In this document: positions 9,951 through 21,346 of the stretch, one piece after another
Layout of the letters: the number at the start of each line of letters is the position of its first letter
How positions within the stretch are numbered: the first letter of the stretch is position 1
Assembly: GCA_045837725.1 (NCBI GenBank)
Contig: JBEWZL010000202.1
Span: 124,001 to 188,000, forward strand
Source of the DNA: Vermamoeba vermiformis
Taxonomy: Eukaryota; Tubulinea; Echinamoebida
DNA length: 64,000 nt
Direction: 5' to 3'
Position numbers and translations under genes: made by a program
Notes under the pieces: model-generated
What the model was told of the DNA's origin: nothing
Database searches by the model: none
Seen by the model: the letters and a program-made list of their open reading frames with translations, nothing else

Positions 9951-12900
9951 TTACTCTTTGAAGTTCAGTTTCTTCGGTCCATTCGCATTACCAAATACTT
10001 TGTGCTCTCCTGATGTACTTCGTAAACCGAACTGACCGGCTTTCAAATTATTAATAACATCGTCGAGAGCTCCCTTAGACTTCAGTCTGCCGATCGACGT
10101 CGATGGAGATCCGGATACGCTATTCGTCAAGGACGGTGTAGTCACTGATGTTCCAGTCGATGCCCTCTTAGACTATAAATAAACATTAACTATTTAGTCC
10201 ATGTACTTAAGATAAATAACGAACCTTCAACTGTTCTCGCTCCATCTCTCGTTGACGTGCCATCTCTTCTTTCAAGGCCAACTGACGGTTTCGTATAATA
10301 TCCTGTTGCGCTTTCTATAATAATAATACATTAGATCGTCGGTCTAACAGTAGGTAATATCAAAAGGACTTACTTCGAAGCTAGCAACAAAAGTTGCAAT
10401 GTTGCCAAAGAAGGTCTCGGCATCAGTCGCAGGAGGCTCGCCGTAGAACTTTAAGCACTCTTTGAAGTTGTTGTCAATTTCCGTAGAAGACTTCTCCAAG
10501 TCCTGAATGATCTTGCCGATCTTGTTGACAAATCCTTCCAGCGCTCCTTTGAACTTGATGTCGGCATCCGGTGCTTTCAACTCACGATCAAGTTGCTCAT
10601 AGCCTGTTTTCAGCTCCGTAATGCGACCAGCCGTTTCCTTAAGGTTAACTATACACGCATTAGATATCATTATTATACTAGCGATAATAATATCGTACCT
10701 CGAGCGGCATTCTGGACGCTCTTCAAGTCTTCGACAAATGACAGCAACGATTTGTCTCGCTTTTCAATGAATTCAGCGAGGTAGTGCATCAAAGTATCTC
10801 GACCGTTTTGAGACTTGACTTCACCCAACTTCGGCAAGGATCCCAAGCGGAAGCCGTAGGCGCCTCCTCGATTTGTTCCTCCGTTGAGGTAGTTACCGAT
10901 GGCTAGAATGTATTCCAACACCTTCAAAAACTTGTCGTTGCCCTTGAGGCACTTGAGAGCTGTCTTCAGGATCGTGGTCTCTTCAATCAGCGACTGCGAT
11001 TTTTCTTCAAAATTTGATTTGTAGACCAGCGCATTGATTCGCTGGACTAACTTCGGGACTTCCATGATCTAATAATAGACGATTAATATGAATCATTTTG
11101 ACTGGTAGAACTACATACTTGTAAGTAATATTGCTCCGCATTGCCTAGCTCGGACTTGTTTCCGTAGTCTTGCAATAACTTGACTTCTTCCGCGTTCGGT
11201 ACGAAGTCTTTCATTGCCTTCAGTCTGTCGGCGGTCAAAACAGACTCGTCTAGTGATAATACGGCCAATTTGATCTCCACAGGCGACATCTTTGTGCCCT
11301 TGAGCATAATTTCTGCAAAGTATCGTTAATACCGACTCAGACAATTTTTAATAATGAAATTCGTACCGATATTGTTGACTTTGCGAGGATCCAAAATATG
11401 AACAACTTGAGGCTTCTTTGGCGCAGCAGCGCTACCAGCAGGGGTCCCTGAATCCCCGGAAGCACCGTCGGCTTTCGGTGGAGGACCAGCGGCTGCAAAT
11501 AAATCTTCTAATTCTTTGACATCGAGTTTAATCTTTTCGTCCGTTAGTTTCTCCCTATTGACATATGCCATCGTTAGTTAAATTTCTGGAAACATGATTC
11601 TCGCACGTACCACACGGTGTCCGTAATTTTACTATCGGCAATTTGAGTCCAAACAAATCCTCGCATTTTCTTGCCGGGTTGTATTTTCTTCTTAGGTGGC
11701 AGTCTGTTAGCAGCTGGTGCGCCAGGTGGAGGTGGCGGGCCCGGTGGGCCGCCGCCAGGAGGAGGTGGGGGTGGGGGTGGTCCTCCTGCACCTCCTGGTG
11801 GTGGAGGCGGTGGCGGTGGTCCACCATCATCAGTCGCACCGCCTGGAGGTGGAGGCGGAGGTGGTGGTCCCGAGGAATCACCGCCAGGAGGAGGTGGTGG
11901 TGGTGGAGGTCCCGAGGCATTGCCTGCGTCTGTGTTTGTTGCTACTTCACTTGAAGTGCTTTCTGTGGCGGAACCTAAACAGGTCAATTACTCACAATCA
12001 CGAGGCAAAGCATATCCCAATAAACGTACTTGCGTTTGAAGCCAACGATTCGATGCCAACTGCTTTAGATGGTCCTAATAGAGGTTAATCGCTCGCTCAA
12101 TACTACACTGTGATTATGGTACTGACCTGCTTTCATCGCTTTGTCTAACTCAATCTTCAATCGATCGTTCTCAAATGTCAGCTCTTTGACTTTCTGCTCG
12201 AGCGCGTCAATTCGCTTCAGATACTCCTTGTCACTAGTGCCAACTGTTAGACGAGCCGTGTGCGCGTGTAGTTCAATAACTTACTTGCTCTCCTTGGGCC
12301 TGTACAACTCCATGCCATCGGCGTCACCTTGCAGTGACTCATCGAAGACTAGCACTTGGGTGAGTAGTGTATCGTTTTTGGTCTGTTTGACGAACTAAAA
12401 CGAAAGAGTTAGTTTCAAGAACGGAAGGAAAGTCGGTTTGGTATTACCTTCATGACATCCGCCAAGCCATGCCTCATAAATTCAGCTCGTAATTTACATC
12501 GAGAACTTGAGTCCTCAGCACCTCGTAGTAAGGAATTGATAAAAGTCAAAGCACCGATCTATACAAAGGTCAGAAAAGCTGTCGTTAGATCCACTATTAG
12601 AACGTACCTTCAGATCTTCGTCTTTTGTTCGCATAAAATTTACAATGGTTGCGAATCTATTGTTGCCTCGAATATCATCTACAATTCTAGTTTGGGCGCT
12701 TCGTGACACTACGCAAACTGCGGCTAATACCATCAACACGCTTGATTGCGAGACCATGTTAATGTAGTCCATGCTCAGTAGTAGCAGATTCATGGAATCA
12801 TCTATTTCTAAAATACGCGAAAATCCTTCTTTCTGTACGAGCGTGTTAGTATCAATAAATTTGGAATTGTACCAGAATGTAAAGCCACCAGAAGAACACT

Positions 12901-13600
12901 TACGAAGTTCATGAGGGCCTTTACAGCACGACAGCACTCGGCGATCATATCATCTTCTTCCAAAGCGTTTGTTCTAGATCTATTTTAAAATTAGCACAAG
13001 TTGTCGGCAATTACAAAAATATAAATTATTGGCTAAAATTTCCTTAAAGTATTTTTTGAACGGGCCATGATCGCACAAAATCTTCCGTACGCGCAAATTC
13101 TTTGAAATGGTACTTACTTTGGAGATTTGGTTCGCTGAGCCGCAGAACGGAACATTTCGAATAAATAAATATGACCTTTCTTGCTAAGAAAATTTCTGAC
13201 CCATCCCACTGGTTGTGAATTTAATAAAGTCCTAATCCTAATCATCTCCTTTAAATTGACTTTTCCTTTCGATAATTTTTTAACGATCTCGGCTACTTCT
13301 GAATCTCCTTCTTTTTCCCTCGATTGACAAACTAATAGCCATTTTTGATCCAATGGCAGTGCTGCTAATCTCTCTGCTGATAGGCCTAACTCAGACTAAT
13401 AAAATATAAATTTCAGATTTCGGTCGATCGGAGAAGAAAATTTGAATTCCAGCACTTACAGCAAGAGACTCCATTTCTGATTCTACCACAGATGCCGCCG
13501 GCATAGGTGGCATATTCATAAGGGACACAGGAGTGTCCGACTTGCTCCGTTTCTTTCTGTCGGAGTCTTTGATCCCGGTTGATAACCTCTTTTTCATCAT
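9951..13600 (-). CDS. Diaphanous-related formin
   Basis: Actin nucleator and elongator with the full formin layout, read across about 15 exons. Start MMKKRLSTGIKDSDRK at 13600. GBD/FH3 region (LPLDQKWLLV, ALTFINSLLRGAED, RCKLRAEFMRHGLADVM). A short coiled coil (EQKVKELTFENDRLKIEL). FH1 with runs of eight or more prolines (about 11690-11915). FH2 opening RGFVWTQIADSK and continuing through ELEDLF, RKVNNIEIMLKG, ILAIGNYLNGG and GFRLGSLPKL. A C-terminal DAD-like segment (GALDDVINNLKAGQFGLR). GBD and DAD imply Rho-GTPase-controlled autoinhibition. Confirmed junctions include 11611/11555, which restores TVWEKLTDEKIK, and 11367/11312. The start lies in a divergent gap of about 280 bases next to VMS1. 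Which member of the formin family it corresponds to cannot be said. Confidence 0.93.
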
Positions 13601-13883
13601 TTATCTATATTGTTATAATATGTACACGTGTGGTCTTCATACCGTATCTGTTTTGTTTTATTCGGCTAACAACGCGGCAGGGCAAAGACCGAAAAAAGAA
13701 ACGAGCAGCACGGGAAAATCTCCCGCGAGATACAAATTTCGTACCGGATTACATGTCACTGAAATATCATGTAGAACCTTACGTTAAAGAGTACATCTCA
13801 GATTGAAAACGATAAATGTAACTGATATTAACGGTTGTACATTTCGCATCCGAGACGCGGTTTATTATTGTGAGCCGATATAC

Positions 13884-16108
13884 TCACTTTGTCTCGAGCT
13901 TCTTGCGGTGTTGAAGCACACATTGGGTAGTACAATATTTGTATATTAGTCGCTCAAATGGCACGAGGCCAGTTAAAGGTTTGCCGCAGTTCGCGCAGTT
14001 CTCGATTCCCTTCAACCGGTTCTCAGCAGCAAGAGCTCGCTTTTCTCTATCCGTCATGTTCTTCAACTTCTCTTGTCTAGCCCTCTCGACAGCAGCTGCC
14101 TCTTTTTCGGCAGCTTCTTTCTCTCGCTTGATCCTGAGCTCTTCCTCCTCTTTCTTTTTCTTCTCCTCTTCTTCCTGCTTCTTTTGCTTAGCTCGTTGTT
14201 GTTGCTGCTTTTTCTTTTGCTTCTTCTTCTCAGCACGCTTTTGTTCAAGCTCACGCTCTTCCTCGTCCGTCAAGGGTGGCACACCAAGGCTGTGCCAGTT
14301 CCACATCTCCGGATTCGCACCTAAAAAGGACATCTGAGTAAAATGCATGGTATAAGGACAGTATAATAACATACCTGCGAACTTTCTAAATACTGCTCGC
14401 GTGTTTTTGTCCTTCGAAACGTCGTATGGAGATTTCGAGTCGATACCTTTGAGTGATGGATCCGCACCATGATGCAACAAGTACTCCACAATATCATTAT
14501 GACCATTAAGTGATGCAACGTGCAAAGCGGTGTGCAGCTTGTGCTTGGGTATCTGAATGTTCACATTGACGTGAGCACTCTCACACAAGTACTGTACGAC
14601 GGGCATATGGCCTGCTTGCGAGGCAACATAAAGCGGTGTGATGAGATCTCTAGCTTCATATACTGGTGCTTGATAGTCAGAGTCGTAGAGTTCTTGCAGT
14701 TTTGCAACATCGCCCGATCGAGCAGCTTCTACGAGGAGATTGACGAGATCTACCGGGTTTGTTGAAGGTTTCTTTGATTCGACAACAAACGTTGGATCAG
14801 GTTGTACTTGCACGGGTTTCTTTTCAACGACTTCTATAGGCTGTGCTTGTTCAATAGGTTGCTCCTCCACCTTGCCGAACTCTACAGTGCTCAAGATACT
14901 GTGGATCCGCTTGATCTCTACAAGTGTTGGACGACGAGTAGTAAACGGCACACTATGTATTCTAGGGTCTTGCTTATCGAGAAGTCCAGGTAATGCTCCA
15001 TCCAAGTTAACAAAGTAAGTCTTGTTGGATCCGGGTGCAAACATGAAGATCAAGTTGCACGCCTGCAGCATGGTCTTCCAATCCACAGTCATAATCTCGT
15101 GAATTTCTTCGCGCAACTTCTTCTCGTTGGCACGACGAATCATCGCACCAGCACTTTGAATGTTCTTGCCTTGCTTGTCCTTTGAGCTTTGACTTCCTCC
15201 TTGCTTCCTTCGTGTCGTGTATCTTCGGATAGTTTTATGCGCGAGGTTCTTGTGCCCTTCAAAAATAGAACCTGCAAAGTAACCGCCGCTGATCATCAAA
15301 ATAGCCCAAGTTTTGTTCTGCTTCATTGTTCGCAACTTCTGGATGTAGTAGCTTTGGTCGGCTGTTTCATTAGGACCTAACTTCTTAACGCCAGGTGCGA
15401 CGTAGTCTAGTACGTAACGCCATATGATAAATTGAGTGCCATCGGGCGTTGTAAATGTAACTTTCGGCGATTTATGGCCTTGTGTCGCAAGTTCAACCTC
15501 TTGCTCGGCTTCTTTTTTCAATTCGATGGCTTCCTTCTCGAGGTCCTTCTTGTAGTCCTCATCGTCGCTGCTTTCATCGCTGCTGGAGATATCTACAAAT
15601 AAGTCTCGTTAACAAAGCTCGCCAAACGTTCTGGATGTCGGGTGTAACGTTACCTCCTGAATTTCGTAACTCTGTAAATTCTTGAAATGAGACTGCCTTC
15701 AGGTTGTTCATTTTAAGTCGTAGATTAAATCTATGCCAATCGCTCTTGAAGTGCTGGTGTTGCTGGTCGATGGAAGTAAACTCGATCCCGCAATTTCGGC
15801 ACGTCATGCCGGGCTGTATAACCTTGTTTGGTGCAACTCCGACCTTTTTTTCTGAATTATCTACGATTTGTTCTTCTTCACTGGACTCGTCATCGAGCTC
15901 CTCTGTCGGTTTATCTGCACTAATTACGAAAATTGGGTAATTAATTTAGAAAAATTATACAACGCGATCAAACGTACGCTGGTAATACTACTTTTGCGTT
16001 TTGAGTGTCTGTTACTGAAATAATTTTTGTATTCGCATAAAAGTCTTCTGACAGATCAAACAGAATCTTGTTCTTCTGTTCTTTTGACTGTTTACTTTTC
16101 TTTTCCAT
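13884..16108 (-). CDS. VMS1: VMS1/ANKZF1 peptidyl-tRNA hydrolase of ribosome quality control
   Basis: Vms1/ANKZF1 releases stalled nascent chains from 60S-bound peptidyl-tRNA, and partners Cdc48/p97. Exons: 16108 to about 15977 (MEKKSKQSKEQKNK); about 15924-15651 with a C2H2 finger (CRNCGIEF, HFKSDWHRFNLR); 15592-14375; 14320-13884. The VLRF1 domain carries the family glycine-serine-glutamine motif (RRKQGGSQSSKD). Two or three ankyrin repeats follow (ITPLYVASQAGHMPVVQYL, TALHVASLNGHNDIVEYL). Then come a long charged coiled coil, a candidate VCP-interacting helix (RQEKLKNMTDREKRALAAE) and a terminal treble-clef zinc finger (CANCGKPL, YCTTQC). Every module of the family is present in the usual order. 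The intron at 14321-14374 is 54 bases and stop-free, so unspliced reading is possible but removes no domain. Confidence 0.93.
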
Positions 16109-16571
16109 AACGGATGAATTTATCTACAAATATATAATACAAAAATGGAACGTGGTTGTCGATCAAAAAATTGAGAATAAATGCTAAACGAGAATTCTCA
16201 AGCTTTATTTTGGATCCGTTCTTGATAAAATAACAAAACAAGAAACCGGTTGACCACTATTCGCACGTCACGTCAACTTCCGTATGTCACTATGTCAGCC
16301 GTACGAAGCAAGTGAACCGAATGTTCAGATGGAGTCCTGGAAAACAGAGTTCTCGCGCTTTACATCGTAGCTAAACTCATTTTGTGATGCAAAGCTAAAA
16401 TTAACTTCCTGCAGTTTATTTGTGGCTGCAAATTGACGCTCGTGAGCTTCTCGTACGCGTGAACTTAAGGTAAATTCCGCTGCTGGAGGTAAGTTGCGAG
16501 CTCTTACTGAAATATCTCGCCAACATGCTGCAGAATATTAGAAAATTAATTCTTTAATCTTCTCAGCTGCC
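16109..16571. promoter_or_regulatory. Divergent promoter region with 5'UTR intron
   Basis: This gap separates the start codons of VMS1 (minus) and the small gene at 16572 (plus). It holds an apparent leader intron for the plus gene, with donor GGTAAGTTG near 16490 and acceptor TTCTCAG just before the ATG. No other coding or RNA signal was seen. Confidence 0.45.
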
Positions 16572-16985
16572 ATGTACTTGATTAAGCCACCACTCCCAGT
16601 TGGAACCACCGATTCGACCATTATGCGAGTAAGTTTTGTTCGAAAAGCTTTGATTTATGCACACGCGTGTGCAGTTAATTTAGATATTGCTCAGCAAACT
16701 TACTAACGATTTCTTTAGGGACTTGGATGGACCATCGGTATCATCAGCTACCTCGCCTTCACTGCTTCTCGTGAAAAGAAGAACAGCAAGTTGAAGAAGG
16801 CTCTTGCTTGCAGCATCTTTAGTGGCGATCTTTACGTGATCGGCACACGTCTGTACGCCTTCTCGCAAGGATGGATCTCATCGAGCGACAAAACCTTCGA
16901 AATTGTTAAGATTGGCTTGGCTTTGCTCGAAGCCGCCGGTATGACTTATTGCTACTTGGAAGCTAGCGAAGAGAAGGACGAGTAA
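16572..16985 (+). CDS. Small hydrophobic protein, unrecognised
   Basis: Two exons (16572-16628, 16719-16985) give 108 residues (MYLIKPPLPVGTTDSTIMRG...). At least three moderately hydrophobic helices are visible (GWTIGIISYLAFTA, ACSIFSGDLYVIGTRLYAF, IVKIGLALLEAAGMTYCYLE), with a short Lys-rich loop between the first two and an acidic end (SEEKDE). This suggests a small membrane or membrane-associated protein. The splice keeps frame exactly at CGA/GGA, and a leader intron appears to precede the start. I do not recognise the family. Confidence 0.8.
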
Positions 16986-17510
16986 GCACGCAGTAACGCG
17001 AGCCCGCCCTCCAGATGCCTAACAGGCGAATCTCACTTGTAAATAATTTTAAAAAGAAACCGGTGCGTAGTCTTTGACATGAATGATGGCGCATTGACAT
17101 TGTATAAATCCTAAAATAAATAAAAAATGATTAATCAAATGACCGTTACAAGATGCAGAAAATCAAAATAAATCAATAATAGTTGGTGATAACTCAGAGG
17201 AGTCCCTTATTACTCCGTTATCTTAATCTTCATTATGATCCGCGGAGGGCAAGATACAATTTCATCAACGTAATCACCAAGCTAATAAGCAGTTTGCATC
17301 TGCTGATGATCTTCCATCAACCAACACTTACCAACTTAATTACGGTACGTCATGTGTCTATTCATTTGCAACGAGGCAGGGCAATGACAGGGCGATGTTA
17401 GAGGCCAAAACAAGCCCCTAAAAAGACTCCCTAATTATCGGGAGGCAGTCGCCAGAAGCGACATTTTCTGTTGAAATTTATTGTGCGCTATTCGATTCAA
17501 TACCTGCGAC
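16986..17510. other. Intergenic gap with clustered short hairpins
   Basis: No gene was seen in this 525-base stretch. A polyadenylation-like AATAAA lies near 17115. Just before the next start codon, two perfect stem-loops follow each other: CTCCC/GGGAG at 17427-17444 and GTCGC/GCGAC at 17448-17462. A weaker GGC/GCC pair lies at about 17403-17416. Confidence 0.5.
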
Positions 17511-18815
17511 ATGGATAATATAACAGTATCTCTCAACGGCGATAGTTTATCAATCGTTGGACAGGGCTTGGAGCATATTCCACCAGAACTAGGAACGAAG
17601 TATGGTCACATCGTCAAACGACTGGATCTGACCGAAAATTCACTCAAGTAAGATTTATAATATCTGTATAAATTATTTGCACGATGGTGTAATTGTCAGT
17701 GCGCTTTAAAATTATGTTACATTGTAGATTGAATATTTTCGATTATATTATTATTCCAGCAATATTAAGCCTTAACTTTCGATAGGACCGTGGAAAATAT
17801 TCATTTGTTTGCCAGTCTTAGCTCGTTAGTCATCGATAATAATAGTTTGGTCAGCCAACAAGAATTTCCTCGGATTGACTCGCTAGAAACTCTTTGGGTC
17901 AACGGAAATAATATATCCTTATACTACCATTTATTACGATATTTATACTATTTTTCCTGATCGTTGTTCTCCTTAACACTTTCATACATTGATAATTTAG
18001 ATATATTTTTGAACGCTATTCACGACAAATTTCCAAACTTGAAGTATCTCAGCATGCTGAAGAACCCATGCTGTCCTAATTATTTCGTCGGCAAAGACAG
18101 TCAAGCATATCAACGATACAGGTACGATTTAATACATATTGACAACATGTCACGATGATCCGATCCAGCCGAAATGCACCAAACGAGCAAAAATTCAGAA
18201 GAAAATAATATATAGATATACTAATACTCGTAGAATTATTATATATACAGGCACACAACAATAAGAATTTGTTATGAATTTTTCGACCCCGTGTGAACCT
18301 TTCATTAGCGTGCACAAAAGATTCGTTAGCACAATACTGACGGTCTTATTATTACACAGATACACAGTGCTTGCCCGTATGAAGTCATTAAAGTTTTTGG
18401 ACTCAAATCAAGTTACACCTGCTGAACGTGTCGAGGCCGAGAAGTATTACAGTCGCGTCGCTCGTGTCGATGCCTCTCAGGTACGTCTTAGTACTATTAC
18501 CGATTTGTAGTACTATATATTATAAGAGATTATTGTAACATATAGTCCTTATCATCCATGTCCTAATGTTTGGTATTGTAGTACGAAAAGAAGGTTGCAG
18601 ATGGACCTGTTGTTGATGAAACTAAGGGTCTCGATGCAGTTGGTAAGTTAAATATACACATATATAGCATCTCTATAACAATGTATTCATATGAATCGCA
18701 TTATATAGAAACAAATGATCAATCGGGAGTTCGAGCGGCTTTTGGTGTGACTCGTTACGTGTACACTGGTCGTCAGTCTGAAGGCAATAGATTTATTGTT
18801 GATCAGCAACTATAG
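17511..18815 (+). CDS. LRMDA-like leucine-rich repeat protein
   Basis: Six exons (17511-17647, about 17787-17912, 17988-18121, 18360-18480, 18582-18642, 18709-18815) join in frame to about 230 residues beginning MDNITVSLNGDSLSIVG. LRRs: HIVKRLDLTENSLK, SSLVIDNNSL, SLETLWVNGNNIDNL, then the capping repeat FPNLKYLSMLKNPCCPNYF with YQRYRYTVLARMKSLKFLD. That cap matches the pattern of the animal LRMDA/C10orf11 family. The C-terminal third is unstructured and ends FIVDQQL. Exon 2 to exon 3 uses an AT-AC intron, described separately. A protein-binding role is expected; the LRMDA link rests on remembered motif similarity. Confidence 0.85.
17913..17987 (+). other. U12-type AT-AC intron
   Basis: The intron begins ATATCCTT, the U12 5' splice consensus. 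It carries TCCTTAAC (U12 branch consensus) ending 10 bases before its terminal AC (ACTTTCATAC). Removing these 75 bases keeps phase 0 and joins LRR residues WVNGNN to IDNLDIFL. No GT-AG alternative gives a sensible join here. Confidence 0.85.
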
Positions 18816-19103
18816 TCTACGAAGTTAAGAAATAAGACTACGGAAGACGAAGAAACTTTTGCAAGCCTTGTTTAAATTTTGTATAAAGAACGTGAAGTTA
18901 CATGTGATATATTGAATAAATTAACCCTTTTGTGCTCGAAGTGGCGTCATAGTCTATTTATCATTCAGTTCTCTTAATGTCGTGTACTGGCTCAGTTAAG
19001 TCATGATTTTTAATTCGCAGTTAAGTCACGAGTTGTTATTAGTGTTTTTTGCGATAGCGATTGTTTTATTGTATATTTTCTCACGAGTAATAGCTTATTT
19101 AAT

Positions 19104-20842
19104 ATGCTTTCGTTATTATCTAAGCAATTTGCAAGCTTGTCTTGCGGATCCTCGAGGCAGTTGATCTCATCTGTCCAGAAGACACGGGCGGCAACGAGTG
19201 TTTTTGGATCTATTAATTCAACCAAAAATAATTATCACACATCATCTATTTATCAAACCGGACGCGATCCCAACGTTCTGACAAAAGAAGATTCATATGA
19301 CTGGACACAATTGAAGCAGGACGTTTTCAAAGATTTTAATTACGGAATTAAAAAAGCACCGCCAGTGAAGAAGGTAATAATGCGCATTATTTAGTTATTA
19401 AATGAATTTTTGCACGCAAAATAAAATTATTGGATGTGGAATATTTGACTAATTATTGTATGAAGGTTACATTCATTCCTGAGGCTGAAGAAGACGAAAA
19501 AGTAGTCCCTAGGTAATTATTTTAATTTTTATAATAAATATTGGTTTCTTAGAGGCAAAATAATCGATCCACCAACAAATCCAGATTTCACGGATCAGTT
19601 TCAAAAGCCTCAATATCCTACATAATCGATACAATACTAATGTATATTATAGGGGAGAAGATGCGGCTGCTCAACCTCCAGCTTTTGAATTGCCGTCAGC
19701 TGGTGCTGTATGGAATTCACCAGTCCCGCCAGCTCCTCGCCCAGTTCGAGTTTATGAAGATGGAAGCACTATCGCTGTTGGCCGAAGGAAGCGCGCTACT
19801 GCTAAGGTAAGATTATCATATGATTATTTCTAAGAGATCCAGAGGTTGTCAAACATGTCGATGAACACGCACTTTTTATGACAATTATACAATACTACAA
19901 GAATTTAAGTTAATGAAAACGCGACACACATATTTGCAGCGTCTACTAGTATATAATCAAGAAGTCTCATATTTAGAATTGACGTTCTGACATGAAGATC
20001 TGTTGCTGGATCCACTGTCAAAAAACGTCATGTTTACTACCATTTTTACACCTAAAATCAATATTCTATAGTGCGATTGTTACATAGGCCTCAAGTAGAT
20101 GTTAAAGACAGGGACTTTAGTCCCACAATATTTGCGTGTTCGTCACATGAGTACGAACAAAACCTGTTTTGGATCTCTTACTTTACGTTACATTCTAGAA
20201 TTTCCTAGGAGATTGCCTGCGCGCACGCGTGGGGCGGTAAAATTGTTTAATGATGAAATTAGGAGGCTTAATTTATGATTATCAGTGATCAGAGCATAAA
20301 CCTCCTGAAAACAATTTTATTTTTTGTCATCGGATCTGCAGCTCTCGCACTTTCGCGCATTGAACTCACACATGTTGTATTTCATAGGTGCACTTAAAGA
20401 AGGGTACCGGCAATATTACTATTAATGGTAAACACTGGATGTATTATTTCCCTGTAAGTATTGTTAATGGCTTTTGGCACTCGTCAACGGATCCACGATC
20501 TGTTGCCTCAATAGTGCAAATACCAATAATCATTTTTTTGCGAACATTTGCTGATATTTTGGTTGTTAGCTGCCTTACGTGCGTGATCACATGATTCAAC
20601 CTTTGATGGTCACTGAGCGACTGAACACATACGACCTCGAAATCACTGCTTCAGGCGGTGGTCCATCAGGCCAAGCTGGCGCTATTCGCCTTGCTATTGC
20701 CCGTGCTTTGTTGAACGTAGACCCAGAACTTTACCCGCCATTGAAGCTCGGCAACTACTTGACTAGAGATGCACGCGAAGTTGAAAGAAAGAAGCCTGGT
20801 CGCAGAAAGGCTCGTCGTGCCTTCCAATGGGTCAAGCGTTAA
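19104..20842 (+). CDS. mrps9: Mitochondrial ribosomal protein uS9m
   Basis: Small-subunit mitoribosome protein. Exons 19104-19373, 19466-19512, 19653-19806, 20388-20453 and 20570-20842 join to about 270 residues. The N-terminus is Ser/Arg/Lys-rich with few acids (MLSLLSKQFASLSCGSSRQL), as expected of a mitochondrial targeting sequence. The C-terminal half is a clean uS9 domain: VGRRKRATAKVHLKKGTGNI, TASGGGPSGQAGAIRLAIAR, LTRDAREVERKKPGRRKAR and the invariant tail FQWVKR that reaches the P site. The intron 19807-20387 is several times longer than its neighbours. Confidence 0.94.
19807..20387 (+). other. Unusually long intron (581 bases) in uS9m gene
   Basis: It has normal borders (GTAAGATT ... 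TTTCATAG), but most introns in the window are 50-180 bases. I saw no convincing nested open frame, tRNA or snoRNA box set in it. Confidence 0.6.
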
Positions 20843-21346
20843 GTGCACATTTGTGTTACTGTTAACGTGTTACTATTCAGTTTTAATAAAGCGGATTTGT
20901 GAATTTTCTGTGTTGGTGTCAAATTTACGAAAACAGGTTTCAGTCAGAACAAGGCATTACTGGCGTGCACCAGATAAGAAGTTTAGGGCATCTCCCTTAT
21001 GACCTTTTTGGTAAGCAATATTTATGCGAATCTAGCTCAGAAAGTATTCAGCTAACATCATGATAATTTGGGTTGAGCACTATAAATGAAATATAAGAAT
21101 AAATTAATTTTTAATTTTTTACTAATTTTACGGCTGATTTCATTTCTTTCGTTTTTCAACCTGCCCAAGAAAATACGTAAATTATTTAGAATTTCAAATT
21201 CGAAGTGTATGACTGAGTGACCTATGCGCATCTAAACTATAACGTCAATTTTTTTTAAATATCGGGTGTAACTCAAAATTTAATTGACAGATCAAGTGCC
21301 AGGTCTGTTTAGTATTCAAGAACTTACCTTCAACACAACACCACAA
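20843..21346. other. Intergenic region, upstream of GTPase A
   Basis: No gene was seen. An AATAAA lies just after the uS9m stop. The last 60 bases before the GTPase A start resemble those before GTPase B (shared CAGG.TCTGTT, TTCAA.ACTTACCTTCAA and ACAACACCACAA), so the promoter or leader was duplicated with the gene. Confidence 0.5.

Noticed and set aside
11643-12088. Long Gly/Arg/Trp-rich open frames on the plus strand
   Set aside because: They are the complement of the formin proline-rich FH1 exon; the repeats alone keep them open.
14073-14337. Leu/Ser/Phe-rich open frames on the plus strand
   Set aside because: Complement of the Lys/Glu/Gln coiled coil of VMS1, not an independent membrane protein.
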